Shown: one piece after another, positions 32,578 to 41,425 of the stretch
Layout of the letters: every line of letters starts with the position of its first letter
Position numbering within the stretch: the stretch's first letter is position 1
Source: Burkholderiaceae bacterium 16
Lineage (GTDB): Bacteria > Pseudomonadota > Gammaproteobacteria > Burkholderiales > Burkholderiaceae
Direction of reading: 5' to 3'
Assembly (NCBI GenBank): GCA_000955785.1
Contig: JYOD01000117.1
Span: 1-64,000, forward strand
DNA length: 64,000 nt
Translations under genes and position numbers: made by a program
Notes under the pieces: model-generated
Seen by the model: the letters and a program-made list of their open reading frames with translations, nothing else
What the model was told of the DNA's origin: nothing
The model's database searches: none

Positions 32578-34079
32578 CCATGTCCTCCCTGCTGCAATCC
32601 ATCGATGCGCGCAGTGGCCAGCCCACCGGCTCAAGCTGGCCAGCCTCCACGCCGGCGCAGATCGATGCCTCTGTCGCCGCCGCCGCCGCCGTGGCCGGCC
32701 AATGGGGCGCCAGCCCCGCTGCGCAACGCGCCGCCCTGCTGCGCGCGCTGGCCGCCGCGCTCGAAGCCGATCGCGAAACCCTGGTGCCACTGGCCGACCG
32801 CGAGAGCGCGCTCGGCCTGCCGCGCCTGAATGGCGAACTGGACCGCACCGCATTCCAGCTGCGCGGCTTTGCCGATGTGCTGGAACGCGGCGACGCGCAC
32901 GCCAGCCTCGACGATCCCGCCGTAGCCTGCGCGCCTCCCGCCGGGCGTCCGCGCCTGACGCGCGTGCGCGTGCCCGTGGGCCCCGTGGCGATGTTCTCCG
33001 CCAGCAATTTCCCGTTTGCGTTCTCGGTGCTCGGCGGCGACACCGCCGCGGCGCTCGCGGCGGGCTGCCCGGTGGTAGTGAAGGCGCATCCGGCGCATCC
33101 GGAACTGTCGCGCAAGACCGCTGCGCTGGCGCAACGCGTGGTGGCCGGGCAAGGCCTGCCCGCCGGCATCTTCGGCTTTGTCGAAGGCGCTGCCATCGAG
33201 ACCGGCGTGCGCTTGGTGCAGGCGGAGGCGATCGCGGCCGTGGCGTTCACCGGCTCGTTCAAGGGCGGCACCGCGCTGGCCAAGGTGGCCGCCGAGCGCC
33301 CCCATCCGATTCCCTTCTACGGCGAGCTCGGCTCGGTCAATCCGCTGGTGGTGCTGCCGGCCGCGCTGCGCGGCAACAGCGCGGAGCTGGCGCAAGACCT
33401 GGCCAGCTCGATCTGCCTGGGCAGCGGCCAGTTCTGCACCAGCCCCGGCGTGATCGTGATCGGCAAGGACGCCGCCGGCGACGCCTTCGTCGGCGCGCTG
33501 GCCGGTGCCCTGCACGCGCTCGCGCCGCACGCCATGCTCAGTGCCGGCATTCGCACCGCCTTTGACCAGGGCGTGGCGCGCTGGCGCGCGTCCGACAAGC
33601 TCAAGCCGCTGCTCGGCGAAGTGGCGCGCGCGGACGCCGGCGGCCTGCCGCGCCCCTACCTGGCTGAGGTCGACGCCGCGGACTTTATCGCCGACCACAG
33701 CCTGCACGAGGAAGTCTTTGGCGCCGCCGCGCTGGTGGTGCGGATCGACTCACCCGGGCAAGCACAGCAAGTGCTGCGCGCCGTAGGCGGCTCGCTCACC
33801 GTGACGCTGTGGGGCGTGGATGCCGGCAGCGAAACGCCGGATGCCACCACGCTGGACCTCGTGCGCGTCGCTACCCAGGTAGCCGGGCGCGTGCTGTTTG
33901 CGGGCGTGCCCACCGGCGTGGCCGTGACCGCCGCCCAGCACCACGGCGGCCCCTTCCCCGCGTCGACGCAACCCTTCACCACCTCGGTGGGTTACGCCGC
34001 GCTCGAACGCTTCCTGCGCCCGGTGGCGCTGCAAGATGCACCAGCCTGGCTGATTGCACGCGAGGGGGTGCCATGCTGA
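32574..34079 (+). CDS. Aldehyde dehydrogenase, 2-oxoglutarate-semialdehyde type
   Basis: A 501-residue NAD(P)-dependent aldehyde dehydrogenase. The catalytic glutamate is in YGELGSVNP and the nucleophile cysteine in GSGQFCTSPG; the cofactor region is SASNFPFAFSVLGGD. This form closely resembles 2,5-dioxovalerate (alpha-ketoglutarate semialdehyde) dehydrogenases, the last enzyme of non-phosphorylative pentonate and hexarate routes giving 2-oxoglutarate. It is coupled to the preceding NTF2-like gene (4-base overlap) and to the following Dabb gene (7-base overlap). Confidence 0.85.
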   Translation: MTMSSLLQSIDARSGQPTGSSWPASTPAQIDASVAAAAAVAGQWGASPAAQRAALLRALAAALEADRETLVPLADRESALGLPRLNGELDRTAFQLRGFADVLERGDAHASLDDPAVACAPPAGRPRLTRVRVPVGPVAMFSASNFPFAFSVLGGDTAAALAAGCPVVVKAHPAHPELSRKTAALAQRVVAGQGLPAGIFGFVEGAAIETGVRLVQAEAIAAVAFTGSFKGGTALAKVAAERPHPIPFYGELGSVNPLVVLPAALRGNSAELAQDLASSICLGSGQFCTSPGVIVIGKDAAGDAFVGALAGALHALAPHAMLSAGIRTAFDQGVARWRASDKLKPLLGEVARADAGGLPRPYLAEVDAADFIADHSLHEEVFGAAALVVRIDSPGQAQQVLRAVGGSLTVTLWGVDAGSETPDATTLDLVRVATQVAGRVLFAGVPTGVAVTAAQHHGGPFPASTQPFTTSVGYAALERFLRPVALQDAPAWLIAREGVPC

Positions 34080-34378
34080 AGGCAAGAATGCGGCATATAG
34101 TGTTGTTCCGGCGCAAGCCAGAGGTACCCAAGAACGCCCCCCTGGAAGCCGCGCTCACCGAGCGGATGGCGGCCCTCGGCGCGCTGATCCCGGCCATACG
34201 GAGCTGGCGCTTTGCCGCCAACGAGCTGGATCGTGCGATCTGCTGGGACTATGTGCTGGAGTCCGAGGTGGATGACAAAGAGGCGCTGGATGCTTATCTG
34301 TTCCATCCCTTGCACCAGGCGCTGGTGACGGATCTGAAGCCTTACTTTGAGTGGGCTGCGGTGGACTACACGGTTTGA
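34073..34378 (+). CDS. Dabb-family (stress-responsive alpha/beta barrel) protein
   Basis: A 101-residue dimeric ferredoxin-like-fold protein: MRHIVLFRRKPEVPKNAPLE opens the domain and FHPLHQALVTDLKPYFEWAAVDY ends it. Dabb proteins occur as small accessory enzymes in sugar and aromatic catabolism. ATG 34073 starts inside the end of the aldehyde dehydrogenase gene. Last gene of the RraA-NTF2-ALDH-Dabb unit. Function in the pathway is not known. Confidence 0.75.
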   Translation: MLKARMRHIVLFRRKPEVPKNAPLEAALTERMAALGALIPAIRSWRFAANELDRAICWDYVLESEVDDKEALDAYLFHPLHQALVTDLKPYFEWAAVDYTV

Positions 34379-34412
34379 GGTGGCGGGGTATTCCCGCGCA
34401 ACGGGCACGACC

Positions 34413-34429
34413 GTCCCATTTGCTGGGAG
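34413..34429. promoter_or_regulatory. TCCCA-N5-TGGGA operator, site 2
   Basis: GTCCCATTTGCTGGGAG is 94 bases upstream of the exported SMP-30 lactonase gene. Confidence 0.7.
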
Positions 34430-34522
34430 TGCGCTGTCGATCCCGCCCCGCGAGCATCGCCAGCGCGTGCAAAGCTTCCTATTGTGTTGATTCCCGCAAG
34501 ATCAAGACAAAGGAGCCCGGGT

Positions 34523-35623
34523 ATGGAGACACAAGCCGATTCGCAGCACCCTGAGCAGCACGAACTTCCGCTTCAGCAAGCCGCTTCGCCCCAGCGTCGC
34601 GGCTTCCTGAAGGGGAGCCTCGCACTGGCGGCCAGCGCCGCCGCCGGTAATGCCACAGCGCAGTGGACGCCTTCGCTGCGCTACCCAGACCCCAGCGTCG
34701 TCATCCTCGACCCGTCCTTCGCGAAGTACCGTCTGTTCAACGCCAGCGTGGAACAGCTCGCCACCGGCCTGCGCTGGGCCGAGGGCCCGGTGTGGATTGG
34801 CGACGGCGGCTACCTGCTTGTCAGCGACGTGGCGTCAAACCGCATCATGCGCTGGGATGAGGCCAGCGGCCAGCTCACTACCTTCCGCGCGCCCGCCAAC
34901 TATCCCAACGGCAACACGCGCGACCGCCAGGGCCGGCTCATCACCTGCGAAGGCGCAATCACGCGGCGCATCAGTCGTACCGAGCACAGCGGCAAAGTGG
35001 TCGCACTGGCCGACAACTTTGCAGGCAAGCCCTTCAACTCGCCGAACGACATCGTCTGCAAGTCCGATGGCTCCATCTGGTTCACCGATCCGCCCTTCCA
35101 GCTCAGCAACAACTACGAAGGCCGCATCGGCAAGCCAGAGCTCCCACACGCGGTGTATCGCATCGACGGCGAGACCGGCAAGCTCACCCAGGCCGTCAAC
35201 GACCTGGCCGGGCCGAACGGCCTGTGCTTCTCGCCGGACGAGAAAACGCTCTATGTGATCGAGGGCCGTGCCCTGCCCAACCGGCTCGTGTGGGCCTACA
35301 GTGTCGCGCCCGATGGGCGCTTGACGAACCGCACCAAGCATATCGACGCCAACGGCCCCGGCGCGCTGGACGGCATCAAGTGCGACGAGGACGGCAACAT
35401 CTGGGCTGGCTGGGGCAGCGGCGGCGCACCCGGTGTGGACCCGGCACCGCTGGACGGTGTGATGGTGTTCAACCCCAAGGGCAAGCCCATCGGCCATGTC
35501 CGCCTGCCGGAGCGCTGCGCCAACCTTTGCTTCGGCGGCCTGGAGAACAACCGGCTGTTCATGGCCAGCAGTCATTCCATCTACGCGCTGTACGTCAATA
35601 CCCGCGGCGCCGGCGCTACCTGA
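34523..35623 (+). CDS. Tat-exported SMP-30/gluconolactonase-family lactonase
   Basis: A 366-residue propeller hydrolase. The N-terminus has a twin-arginine signal (SPQRRGFLKGS, R25-R26) and a hydrophobic stretch ending NATAQ, so it should be folded in the cytoplasm and exported to the periplasm. SMP-30 features include LRWAEGPVWIGDGGYLLVSD, FNSPNDIVCKSDGSIWFTDP, LAGPNGLCFSPDEKTLYV and DGIKCDEDGNIWAGWG, with the metal-binding E, N and D. It probably opens sugar lactones before uptake. ATG 34523 has AAAGGAG upstream. An operator site precedes it, so it may be transcribed separately from the operon ending 144 bases earlier. Confidence 0.87.
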   Translation: METQADSQHPEQHELPLQQAASPQRRGFLKGSLALAASAAAGNATAQWTPSLRYPDPSVVILDPSFAKYRLFNASVEQLATGLRWAEGPVWIGDGGYLLVSDVASNRIMRWDEASGQLTTFRAPANYPNGNTRDRQGRLITCEGAITRRISRTEHSGKVVALADNFAGKPFNSPNDIVCKSDGSIWFTDPPFQLSNNYEGRIGKPELPHAVYRIDGETGKLTQAVNDLAGPNGLCFSPDEKTLYVIEGRALPNRLVWAYSVAPDGRLTNRTKHIDANGPGALDGIKCDEDGNIWAGWGSGGAPGVDPAPLDGVMVFNPKGKPIGHVRLPERCANLCFGGLENNRLFMASSHSIYALYVNTRGAGAT

Positions 35624-35640
35624 CGCGAGGCGGGTGTCAG

Positions 35641-35676
35641 ACGCCATCGGCGCGCCCTGAAGCGCGTCGATGGCGT
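35641..35676. terminator. Bidirectional terminator hairpin between convergent genes
   Basis: ACGCCATCG and CGATGGCGT with an inner CGCG pairing form a long stem between the lactonase gene (plus) and the aldarate dehydratase gene (minus). Confidence 0.6.
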
Positions 35677-35706
35677 ATGGTTTGGTGCGCTATCGCCAAC
35701 GACTGC

Positions 35707-36912
35707 CTACGGTCGCACCCCGAACTCCACCTTGTCCGCCGTCCACGCCACCGCCTGCTCGCTCAAGCTGAACCCGAGACCCGGCCGGCTGGGCACGATC
35801 ATCCTGCCGTCGCGCAACTCCAGCCGTTCGTTGAACATCGGCTCCAGCCATTCGAAGTGCTCCAGCCACGGCTCCTGCGGATAGGCGGCAGCCAGGTGCA
35901 GGTGGATCTCCATGGCGAAGTGCGGCGCCAGCTTCAGCCCCTTGAAGTCCGCCAGGCTCATGATCTGCAGGAACGGCGTGATGCCGCCCACGCGCGGCGC
36001 GTCTGGCTGCACGAAATCGCTAGCATGCGCAGTGATGAGCTGCGCATGCTCGCCGAAGCTGGTGAGCATTTCGCCGGTGGCGATCGGCGTATCGAGCGAG
36101 GCCGCGAGCGCGGCGTGGCCTTCGATGTCGTAGGCGTCCAGCGGCTCCTCGATCCACACCAGGTTGAACTGCTCCAGCACGCGGCCGAAGCGCTGCGCGG
36201 TGGTGCGATCCCATTGCTGGTTGGCGTCCACCATGAAGGGGAAGTCGTCGCCCAGCATTTCGCGCACCGCCTTGACGCGCTTGAGGTCGGTGGCGGTGTC
36301 GGGCTGGCCGACCTTGATCTTGATGCCGCCGATGCCGTTGGTGCGCGAATGCTCGATGTTCTTGAGCACCTGGTCCAGTGGCATCGACAGGTAGCCGCCC
36401 GAGGTGTTGTAGCAGCGCACCGAGTCGCGATGGGCACCCAGCAGCTTGGCCAGCGGCAACCCGGCACGCTTGGCCTTCAGGTCCCACAGCGCGATATCGA
36501 ACGGGGCAATCGCCTGCGTGGTCAGCCCGCTGCGGCCCATCGATGCGCCGGCCCACAGCAGCTTGTTCCAGATGCGGGCGATATCGTTGGGGTCTTCGCC
36601 GATCAGCTCCGGCGCGATTTCCTTGGCGTGCGCGTACATGCCGGGGCCGCCGGCGCGCTTGGAGTAGCCGAAGCCGATGCCCTCATGTCCGTCTCGGGTG
36701 CGGATCTCGGCAAAGATAAAGGCGATCTCGGTCAACGGGCGCTGGCGGCCGGTCAGCACCTTGGCGTCGCTGATCGGCGCGGCCAGCGGCAAGTAGACCA
36801 GCGACACCTTGACCCATTCGATGCGGTCGCCGGCGGCCTGGGCCGTAGGCTGCAGCGCGGCTGCGGCTTGCTGTGAAGCGAGGGAGGCGTTGGATGTTGC
36901 GGTATTGCTCAT
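35707..36912 (-). CDS. Enolase-superfamily aldarate dehydratase (galactarate/talarate type)
   Basis: A 401-residue mandelate-racemase-group enzyme. Catalytic features are in order: GGIKIKVGQ (KxK), MVDANQQWD, WIEEPLDAYD and TGEML for metal binding, and LAPHFAMEIHLH with the general-acid histidine. The sequence pattern is close to L-talarate/galactarate dehydratases. It is the last gene of a minus-strand unit uxaA-uxaA-Bug-dehydratase running from 41156. ATG 36912 follows AAGGA. The predicted reaction is dehydration of a hexarate to 5-keto-4-deoxyglucarate; substrate is inferred. Confidence 0.85.
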   Translation of the reverse strand: MSNTATSNASLASQQAAAALQPTAQAAGDRIEWVKVSLVYLPLAAPISDAKVLTGRQRPLTEIAFIFAEIRTRDGHEGIGFGYSKRAGGPGMYAHAKEIAPELIGEDPNDIARIWNKLLWAGASMGRSGLTTQAIAPFDIALWDLKAKRAGLPLAKLLGAHRDSVRCYNTSGGYLSMPLDQVLKNIEHSRTNGIGGIKIKVGQPDTATDLKRVKAVREMLGDDFPFMVDANQQWDRTTAQRFGRVLEQFNLVWIEEPLDAYDIEGHAALAASLDTPIATGEMLTSFGEHAQLITAHASDFVQPDAPRVGGITPFLQIMSLADFKGLKLAPHFAMEIHLHLAAAYPQEPWLEHFEWLEPMFNERLELRDGRMIVPSRPGLGFSLSEQAVAWTADKVEFGVRP

Positions 36913-36984
36913 GAATCGTCCTTGTTTGCTCGAAGTCAGTTTGTTGCCCGCGGCCGGCATCGGCGCAGGGTGTAGCGCGTGCCC

Positions 36985-37971
36985 TTATTCCGGCTTGATG
37001 CCCGCCTCCTTGATGACCTTGCTCCAGCGCTCCGTCTCCGACTGCAGGAAGCGCGAGTACTCCTGGGAGCTGGACGCCACTACCACAAAGCCACTGGCCT
37101 CCAGCTTGGCGCGTACCTCCGGCTGGCGGAACGCCTTCATCATCTCTGCCTCAAGCTTGTCGACGATGGGCTTGGGCGTCCCCTTGGGTGCCGACAGCCC
37201 TACCCACGATACGGCAGAGAAGCCCGGATAGCCGGATTCCGCCACCGTCGGCACATCCGGGAACAAGACGTTGCGCTGCGCGCTGGTCACCGCCAGCGCA
37301 CGCAGCTTGCCGGCCTTCACATAAGGCAGCACGGCGTCCTGGTTCACGAACATGGTGGGGATCTGGTTGGCCAGCACATCCGTCAGCGCCGGGCCGCCGC
37401 CACGGTAAGGAATACCGACCATGTTCAGGCCCGCGGTTTGCTTGAGCAGCTCCATCGCCAGGTGGCCGGACGAGGCGTTGGTCACGCCGTAGTTGACCTT
37501 GCCTGGATGCGCTTTGACGTAGTCGACGAACTCCTTGAACGTCTTCGCCGGAAATGCCGGATTGACTACCAGTACATTGGGGCCGGCAATCAGTTGCGAG
37601 ATCTGGATGAAATCGCGGCTGGAATCGTAGTTGGGCCTAGGCGTCATGCCATGCGCGATCGCATTGCTGCCGATGCCGGACAGCAGCAGCGTGTAACCGT
37701 CCGCCGGCGCCTTGGCCGCCTGCTCGGCACCGATGGTGCCGCCCGCGCCGCCCTTGTTCTCGACGATGAAGGGCTGCTTGAGCGCCTTGCCGAGCTGCTC
37801 GGCGATCAGGCGGCCCATGATGTCGCTGGTGCCGCCGGCCGGAAATGGCACGATCATGCGCACGGGCTTGCTGGGCCAGGCATCGCCCTGCGCGAAGGCG
37901 GCGCCGGATACGATGCCGGCGAACGCCAGTGCACAGCCGGCGAGAAAGGTTCGTTTGCTGTGGTGAGTCAT
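36985..37971 (-). CDS. Bug-family substrate-binding protein
   Basis: A 328-residue periplasmic receptor with signal peptide (residues 1-27, ending AAFA). WPSKPVRMIVPFPAGGTSDIMGRLIAEQL and IPYRGGGPALTDVLANQ are hallmark Bug segments. GGAG precedes ATG 37971. Lying between the aldarate dehydratase and the UxaA-type genes, it probably binds an aldarate or uronate. No TctA/TctB permease is encoded here, as is common for Bug proteins, so uptake may rely on the MFS transporter or on permeases elsewhere. Confidence 0.88.
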   Translation of the reverse strand: MTHHSKRTFLAGCALAFAGIVSGAAFAQGDAWPSKPVRMIVPFPAGGTSDIMGRLIAEQLGKALKQPFIVENKGGAGGTIGAEQAAKAPADGYTLLLSGIGSNAIAHGMTPRPNYDSSRDFIQISQLIAGPNVLVVNPAFPAKTFKEFVDYVKAHPGKVNYGVTNASSGHLAMELLKQTAGLNMVGIPYRGGGPALTDVLANQIPTMFVNQDAVLPYVKAGKLRALAVTSAQRNVLFPDVPTVAESGYPGFSAVSWVGLSAPKGTPKPIVDKLEAEMMKAFRQPEVRAKLEASGFVVVASSSQEYSRFLQSETERWSKVIKEAGIKPE

Positions 37972-38035
37972 GTACTGTCTCCTGGATTTTTTTGTGAAAG
38001 GCTAGTAAAAGGTGCCGAAGCAAGGGATCAGAGCT

Positions 38036-39592
38036 TCAATCGACCACCCCGATCGGCCAAGGCACGAACTCGTTCAGCCCCACACCGAGCGCTTCGCTGC
38101 AGGTCTTCTCGCCGGAGGCGTGGCGCAGGATCCGCGCGAAGATCTGCTGGCCCATCTGCTCGATGGTGGCCTCGCCGTCGATCACCACCCCGCAGTTGAT
38201 GTCCATGTCCTTGACCATGCGCTGGTACATTGGCGTGTTGCTGGCCAGCTTGATGGTGGGCGCCGGCACCGAGCCAAAGCAGGAGCCGCGTCCGGTGGTG
38301 AAGCAGATCAGATTGGCGCCGCCGGCGATCTGCCCGGTGGCGGAGACCGGGTCATAGCCCGGCGTGTCCATGAACACCAAACCGTGCTGCGTAACCGGCT
38401 CGGCGTACTTGTAGACTTCCATCAAGGGCGCGTTGCCGCCCTTTTTGGCGCCGCCCAGGCTTTTTTCCAGTACATTGGCCAGACCACCGGCGTTGTTGCC
38501 GGGGCTGACGCGGCCATTGATCTGCGTGTCGCGGCCCTTGTTGTACTCGAGCCACCAGTTGATCCGGTCGACAAGTTTGCGGCCGACTTCCGGCGTGACC
38601 GCGCGCGCGGTCAGAGTCTGTTCCACGCCAAAGATCTCTGAAGTCTCGGACAGGATCGCGGTGCCACCGTGGCGCACCAGGATCTCCATCGCCGCGCCCA
38701 GCGCAGGGTTGGCCGACAAGCCGGAGAATCCATCGGAGCCGCCACATTGCAGGCCAACCGTGATGTGCTCGGCCGACACCGGCTCGCGCTCCACTGCATT
38801 GGCCGTGGCCAGCATCTGCTCCACCAGCGCGATGCCGGCCGCGGTCGCTTTGCGCGTGCCGCCGGCCTCTTCGATTACCAGCGTCTTCAGCATGGGGCCG
38901 GGCTGCAGGCCCTGGTCGGCCAGGAAGGCCGGCAGCGCGTTGTGCTCGTGTCCGAGCGCGACTACCAGCGCGCCGGCCGTATTGGGATGGCGGATATAGC
39001 CGCCGAGGGTGCGGCGCAGCAGGTCCATCGGCTCGCCGCTCATCTCCATTCCGCTGCCCTGCTCGTGCACATAGGGCACCACGCCATCGACATTCGGAAA
39101 GTCAACCATGCGCTCCTCGCCAAACGCGTTGGCGATCTTTCGCGCCACGGTGGCGCCGCTATGGCCCACCAGGAACACGCCGATGTAGTTGCGCGTGGCC
39201 ACGCGTCCGTCGGTGCGCACTATGCCCATGAACCGGGCACGCTGTTCGGGCGGCACGTAAACCGTCGGCTTGTAGTCCTGGCCGTGGCGGTAGTCCTTCA
39301 CCAGGTCGCCGAAGGCGATATTGTGGCTGTGCATCCAGGTGCCGGGCGGCAAATCCTCGGCCGCGAAACCGATCACCGTGTTGTACTTGAGCACCGGTTC
39401 GCCCTTGGCGATAAAGCGGGCCGCGACCTTGTGGCCGGAAGGCACGAGCTGCAGCGTCACAAGGCCCTCGCTGGGCACGGCGGTGCCTGCCGGCACTTCC
39501 ATGCGCGCCACCACCACATTGTCTTGCGGGTCGAGGCGGATAAAGGGATTGCGCGCTACGTCGTGCGTGTTGGAATTCATCGTTGTTGTCAT
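38036..39592 (-). CDS. UxaA/GarD-type sugar-acid dehydratase, copy 1
   Basis: A 518-residue enzyme with an N-terminal SAF domain (FIRLDPQDNVVVARMEVPAG, about residues 18-105) and a C-terminal UxaA domain (FMGIVRTDGRVATRNYIGV ... LQCGGSDGFSGLSANPALG ... FTTGRGSCFG). E. coli altronate (UxaA) and galactarate (GarD) dehydratases share this arrangement; they are iron-dependent. ATG 39592 has AAAGGA upstream. It is a tandem paralogue of the next gene, and the two C-terminal ends are nearly identical (HASGEKTCSEALGVG). The two probably act on different stereoisomers. Confidence 0.87.
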   Translation of the reverse strand: MTTTMNSNTHDVARNPFIRLDPQDNVVVARMEVPAGTAVPSEGLVTLQLVPSGHKVAARFIAKGEPVLKYNTVIGFAAEDLPPGTWMHSHNIAFGDLVKDYRHGQDYKPTVYVPPEQRARFMGIVRTDGRVATRNYIGVFLVGHSGATVARKIANAFGEERMVDFPNVDGVVPYVHEQGSGMEMSGEPMDLLRRTLGGYIRHPNTAGALVVALGHEHNALPAFLADQGLQPGPMLKTLVIEEAGGTRKATAAGIALVEQMLATANAVEREPVSAEHITVGLQCGGSDGFSGLSANPALGAAMEILVRHGGTAILSETSEIFGVEQTLTARAVTPEVGRKLVDRINWWLEYNKGRDTQINGRVSPGNNAGGLANVLEKSLGGAKKGGNAPLMEVYKYAEPVTQHGLVFMDTPGYDPVSATGQIAGGANLICFTTGRGSCFGSVPAPTIKLASNTPMYQRMVKDMDINCGVVIDGEATIEQMGQQIFARILRHASGEKTCSEALGVGLNEFVPWPIGVVD

Positions 39593-39623
39593 GGCATTGT
39601 CCTTTGCGGTCCGGCGATCCGGC

Positions 39624-41156
39624 TTAAGCCAGCACGCCAATGGGCCAGGGCACGAACTCGTTCTCGCCCACGCCCAGCGCTTCGCTGCAAGTCTTCTCGC
39701 CGGACGCATGGCGCAGCATCTGCGCGAAGATGCGTTGGCCCATTTCCGCTACGGTGGTCTCGCCATCCAGCACCTGGCCGCAATCGATATCGAGGTCATC
39801 CTCCATGCGCTGGAAGGTCTGTGTATTGGAGGCCAGCTTGATGGTCGGCGCCGGCAACGCGCCAAATCCCGATCCTGTGCCGGTGGACAGGCAGATCAGG
39901 TTGGCGCCGCCTGCGATCTGGCCTGTGGCGGATACCGCCTCGTAGCTGGGCGCGTCCATGAACACCAGGCCGCGCGCGGTGACGGGATTGGCGTACGCAT
40001 AGACCGCCGTCACCGGTGAACTGCCCGCACGCTGCACGCCGCTGGCGGCCTTCTCCAATGCGTTGCTAAGGCCGCTGGCGCCACCGTCGGCTCGCTGGCG
40101 ACGGTTCAGTTGGGTATCGCGTCCCGCGTGGTACTGCTCCCACCAGCCGATGCGTTGCGCGAGTTCGCCCGCGACCTCCGGGGTGGCGGCGCGCGCAATG
40201 AAGCGATGCCCCAGGCTCACCAGGTCCACGGTTTCCGACAGGATCGCGGTTCCTCCCTGCGCCACCAGCAGATCCACTGCAGCACCCAGCGCCGGGTTGG
40301 CCGATACCGCGGAAAAGCCATCGGCGCCTGCCGATTGCAGGCCTACCACCAGGTGTTCCGCGGATACCGGCTGGCGCGAGCAGGCGTTGGCCGCCGGCAG
40401 CATGTCCTTGATGATGGCGATGCCCGCCTCGATGGTGTTTGCGGTGCCTCCGATTTCCTGCATCACGAGCGTCTTGAGCGCGGTCCCCACGGCAAGTTTC
40501 TCCTGCTCCAGGAAGCCGTAGATATTGTTGCGCTCGCAACCCAGCGCGATCACCAGTGCGCCGGCAATGTTGGGGTTGCGGATGGTGCCGGACAACGTGC
40601 GGCGTAGCAGGTCCATCGGCTCGCCGGTCATCTCCATGCCGCAGCCGATCTCATGCACGAAGGGCACCACGCCATCGACGTTGGGATATGCCGCCAGGCG
40701 CGACTCGGTGAACCAGTCAGCCACCTTGCGTGCGGCGCTGGCGCCACAATTCCCCGCCACGAACACGCCGATGTAATTGCGCGTGGCTACGCGGCCGTCG
40801 GCCCTTACGAAGCCCTGGAAGGTGGCGCGCCGACCGGCGGCGGCGACCGGCAGCGGCGAAGCTGCGGGTGCGCCCGCATCACGCAGCGCGGTGGCGGTGT
40901 CGTCGGCAATGAGGTTGTGCGAATGCACCCAGGTGCCCGCCGGCAGGTTTTCGGAGGCAAGTCCGATGGCGAATCCGCCCTTGATCACCGCTTCGCCCTT
41001 CCGAATGGCCCGTGCGGCGAGCTTGTGGCCGGCGGGGATGTCCTGCGCCGCGAGGACGTCGCCAATGTCGGTGCCGGCGGCAATCCCGGCGCGTGCCAGT
41101 ACGACATTGTCGGACTCGGCCAGGCGGATGATGAGATGGGGTAAAGGCTGATTCAT
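39624..41156 (-). CDS. UxaA/GarD-type sugar-acid dehydratase, copy 2
   Basis: A 510-residue paralogue of the downstream gene with the same SAF plus UxaA layout (LIIRLAESDNVVLARAGIAAG; TFQGFVRADGRVATRNYIGVF; LQSAGADGFSAVSANPALG). The motif with cysteine in copy 1 (LQCGGSDG) reads LQSAGADG here, and GRGSCFG reads GTGSGFG, so two cysteines that might bind metal are lost. It may differ in metal use or activity. First gene of the minus-strand unit; an operator-like TCCCA-N5-TGGGA lies about 140 bases upstream. Confidence 0.85.
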   Translation of the reverse strand: MNQPLPHLIIRLAESDNVVLARAGIAAGTDIGDVLAAQDIPAGHKLAARAIRKGEAVIKGGFAIGLASENLPAGTWVHSHNLIADDTATALRDAGAPAASPLPVAAAGRRATFQGFVRADGRVATRNYIGVFVAGNCGASAARKVADWFTESRLAAYPNVDGVVPFVHEIGCGMEMTGEPMDLLRRTLSGTIRNPNIAGALVIALGCERNNIYGFLEQEKLAVGTALKTLVMQEIGGTANTIEAGIAIIKDMLPAANACSRQPVSAEHLVVGLQSAGADGFSAVSANPALGAAVDLLVAQGGTAILSETVDLVSLGHRFIARAATPEVAGELAQRIGWWEQYHAGRDTQLNRRQRADGGASGLSNALEKAASGVQRAGSSPVTAVYAYANPVTARGLVFMDAPSYEAVSATGQIAGGANLICLSTGTGSGFGALPAPTIKLASNTQTFQRMEDDLDIDCGQVLDGETTVAEMGQRIFAQMLRHASGEKTCSEALGVGENEFVPWPIGVLA

Positions 41157-41292
41157 GGTGTCTCGGTGAGGCCCGGCGCCGGCGCTTTTCCAAGGGAGGA
41201 ATCAGTCGCCGTGCGCCCTTATGGATGCGCTTCCATTTTTCGGGATCGTCACCGACAATACAAGCCAGTCGCTCAGCGCCCGCCCCGTGCAT

Positions 41293-41308
41293 TCCCATGA
41301 TCTGGGAC
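41293..41308. promoter_or_regulatory. TCCCA-N5-TGGGA operator, site 3
   Basis: TCCCATGATCTGGGAC lies between the divergent UxaA copy 2 gene and the first tandem LacI gene. Confidence 0.75.
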
Positions 41309-41425
41309 AAAGCTGCAGGTAGCCGCCGGCATAAGTGACCCGCGCGGAGCAAATCGGGGAAAACCAGCAGGCAAGCCGGGCCGCCGGTGAGCCCGCCTGA
41401 CACCGGCAATACCAACACCGAGCCA

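Noticed and set aside
31186..32853. A 555-codon minus-strand frame over the RraA-NTF2-ALDH genes
   Set aside because: It is a mirror of three well-supported coupled genes and has no recognisable protein features.
35224..36876. A 550-codon plus-strand frame across the lactonase and aldarate dehydratase
   Set aside because: It spans two convergent real genes and the terminator hairpin between them.
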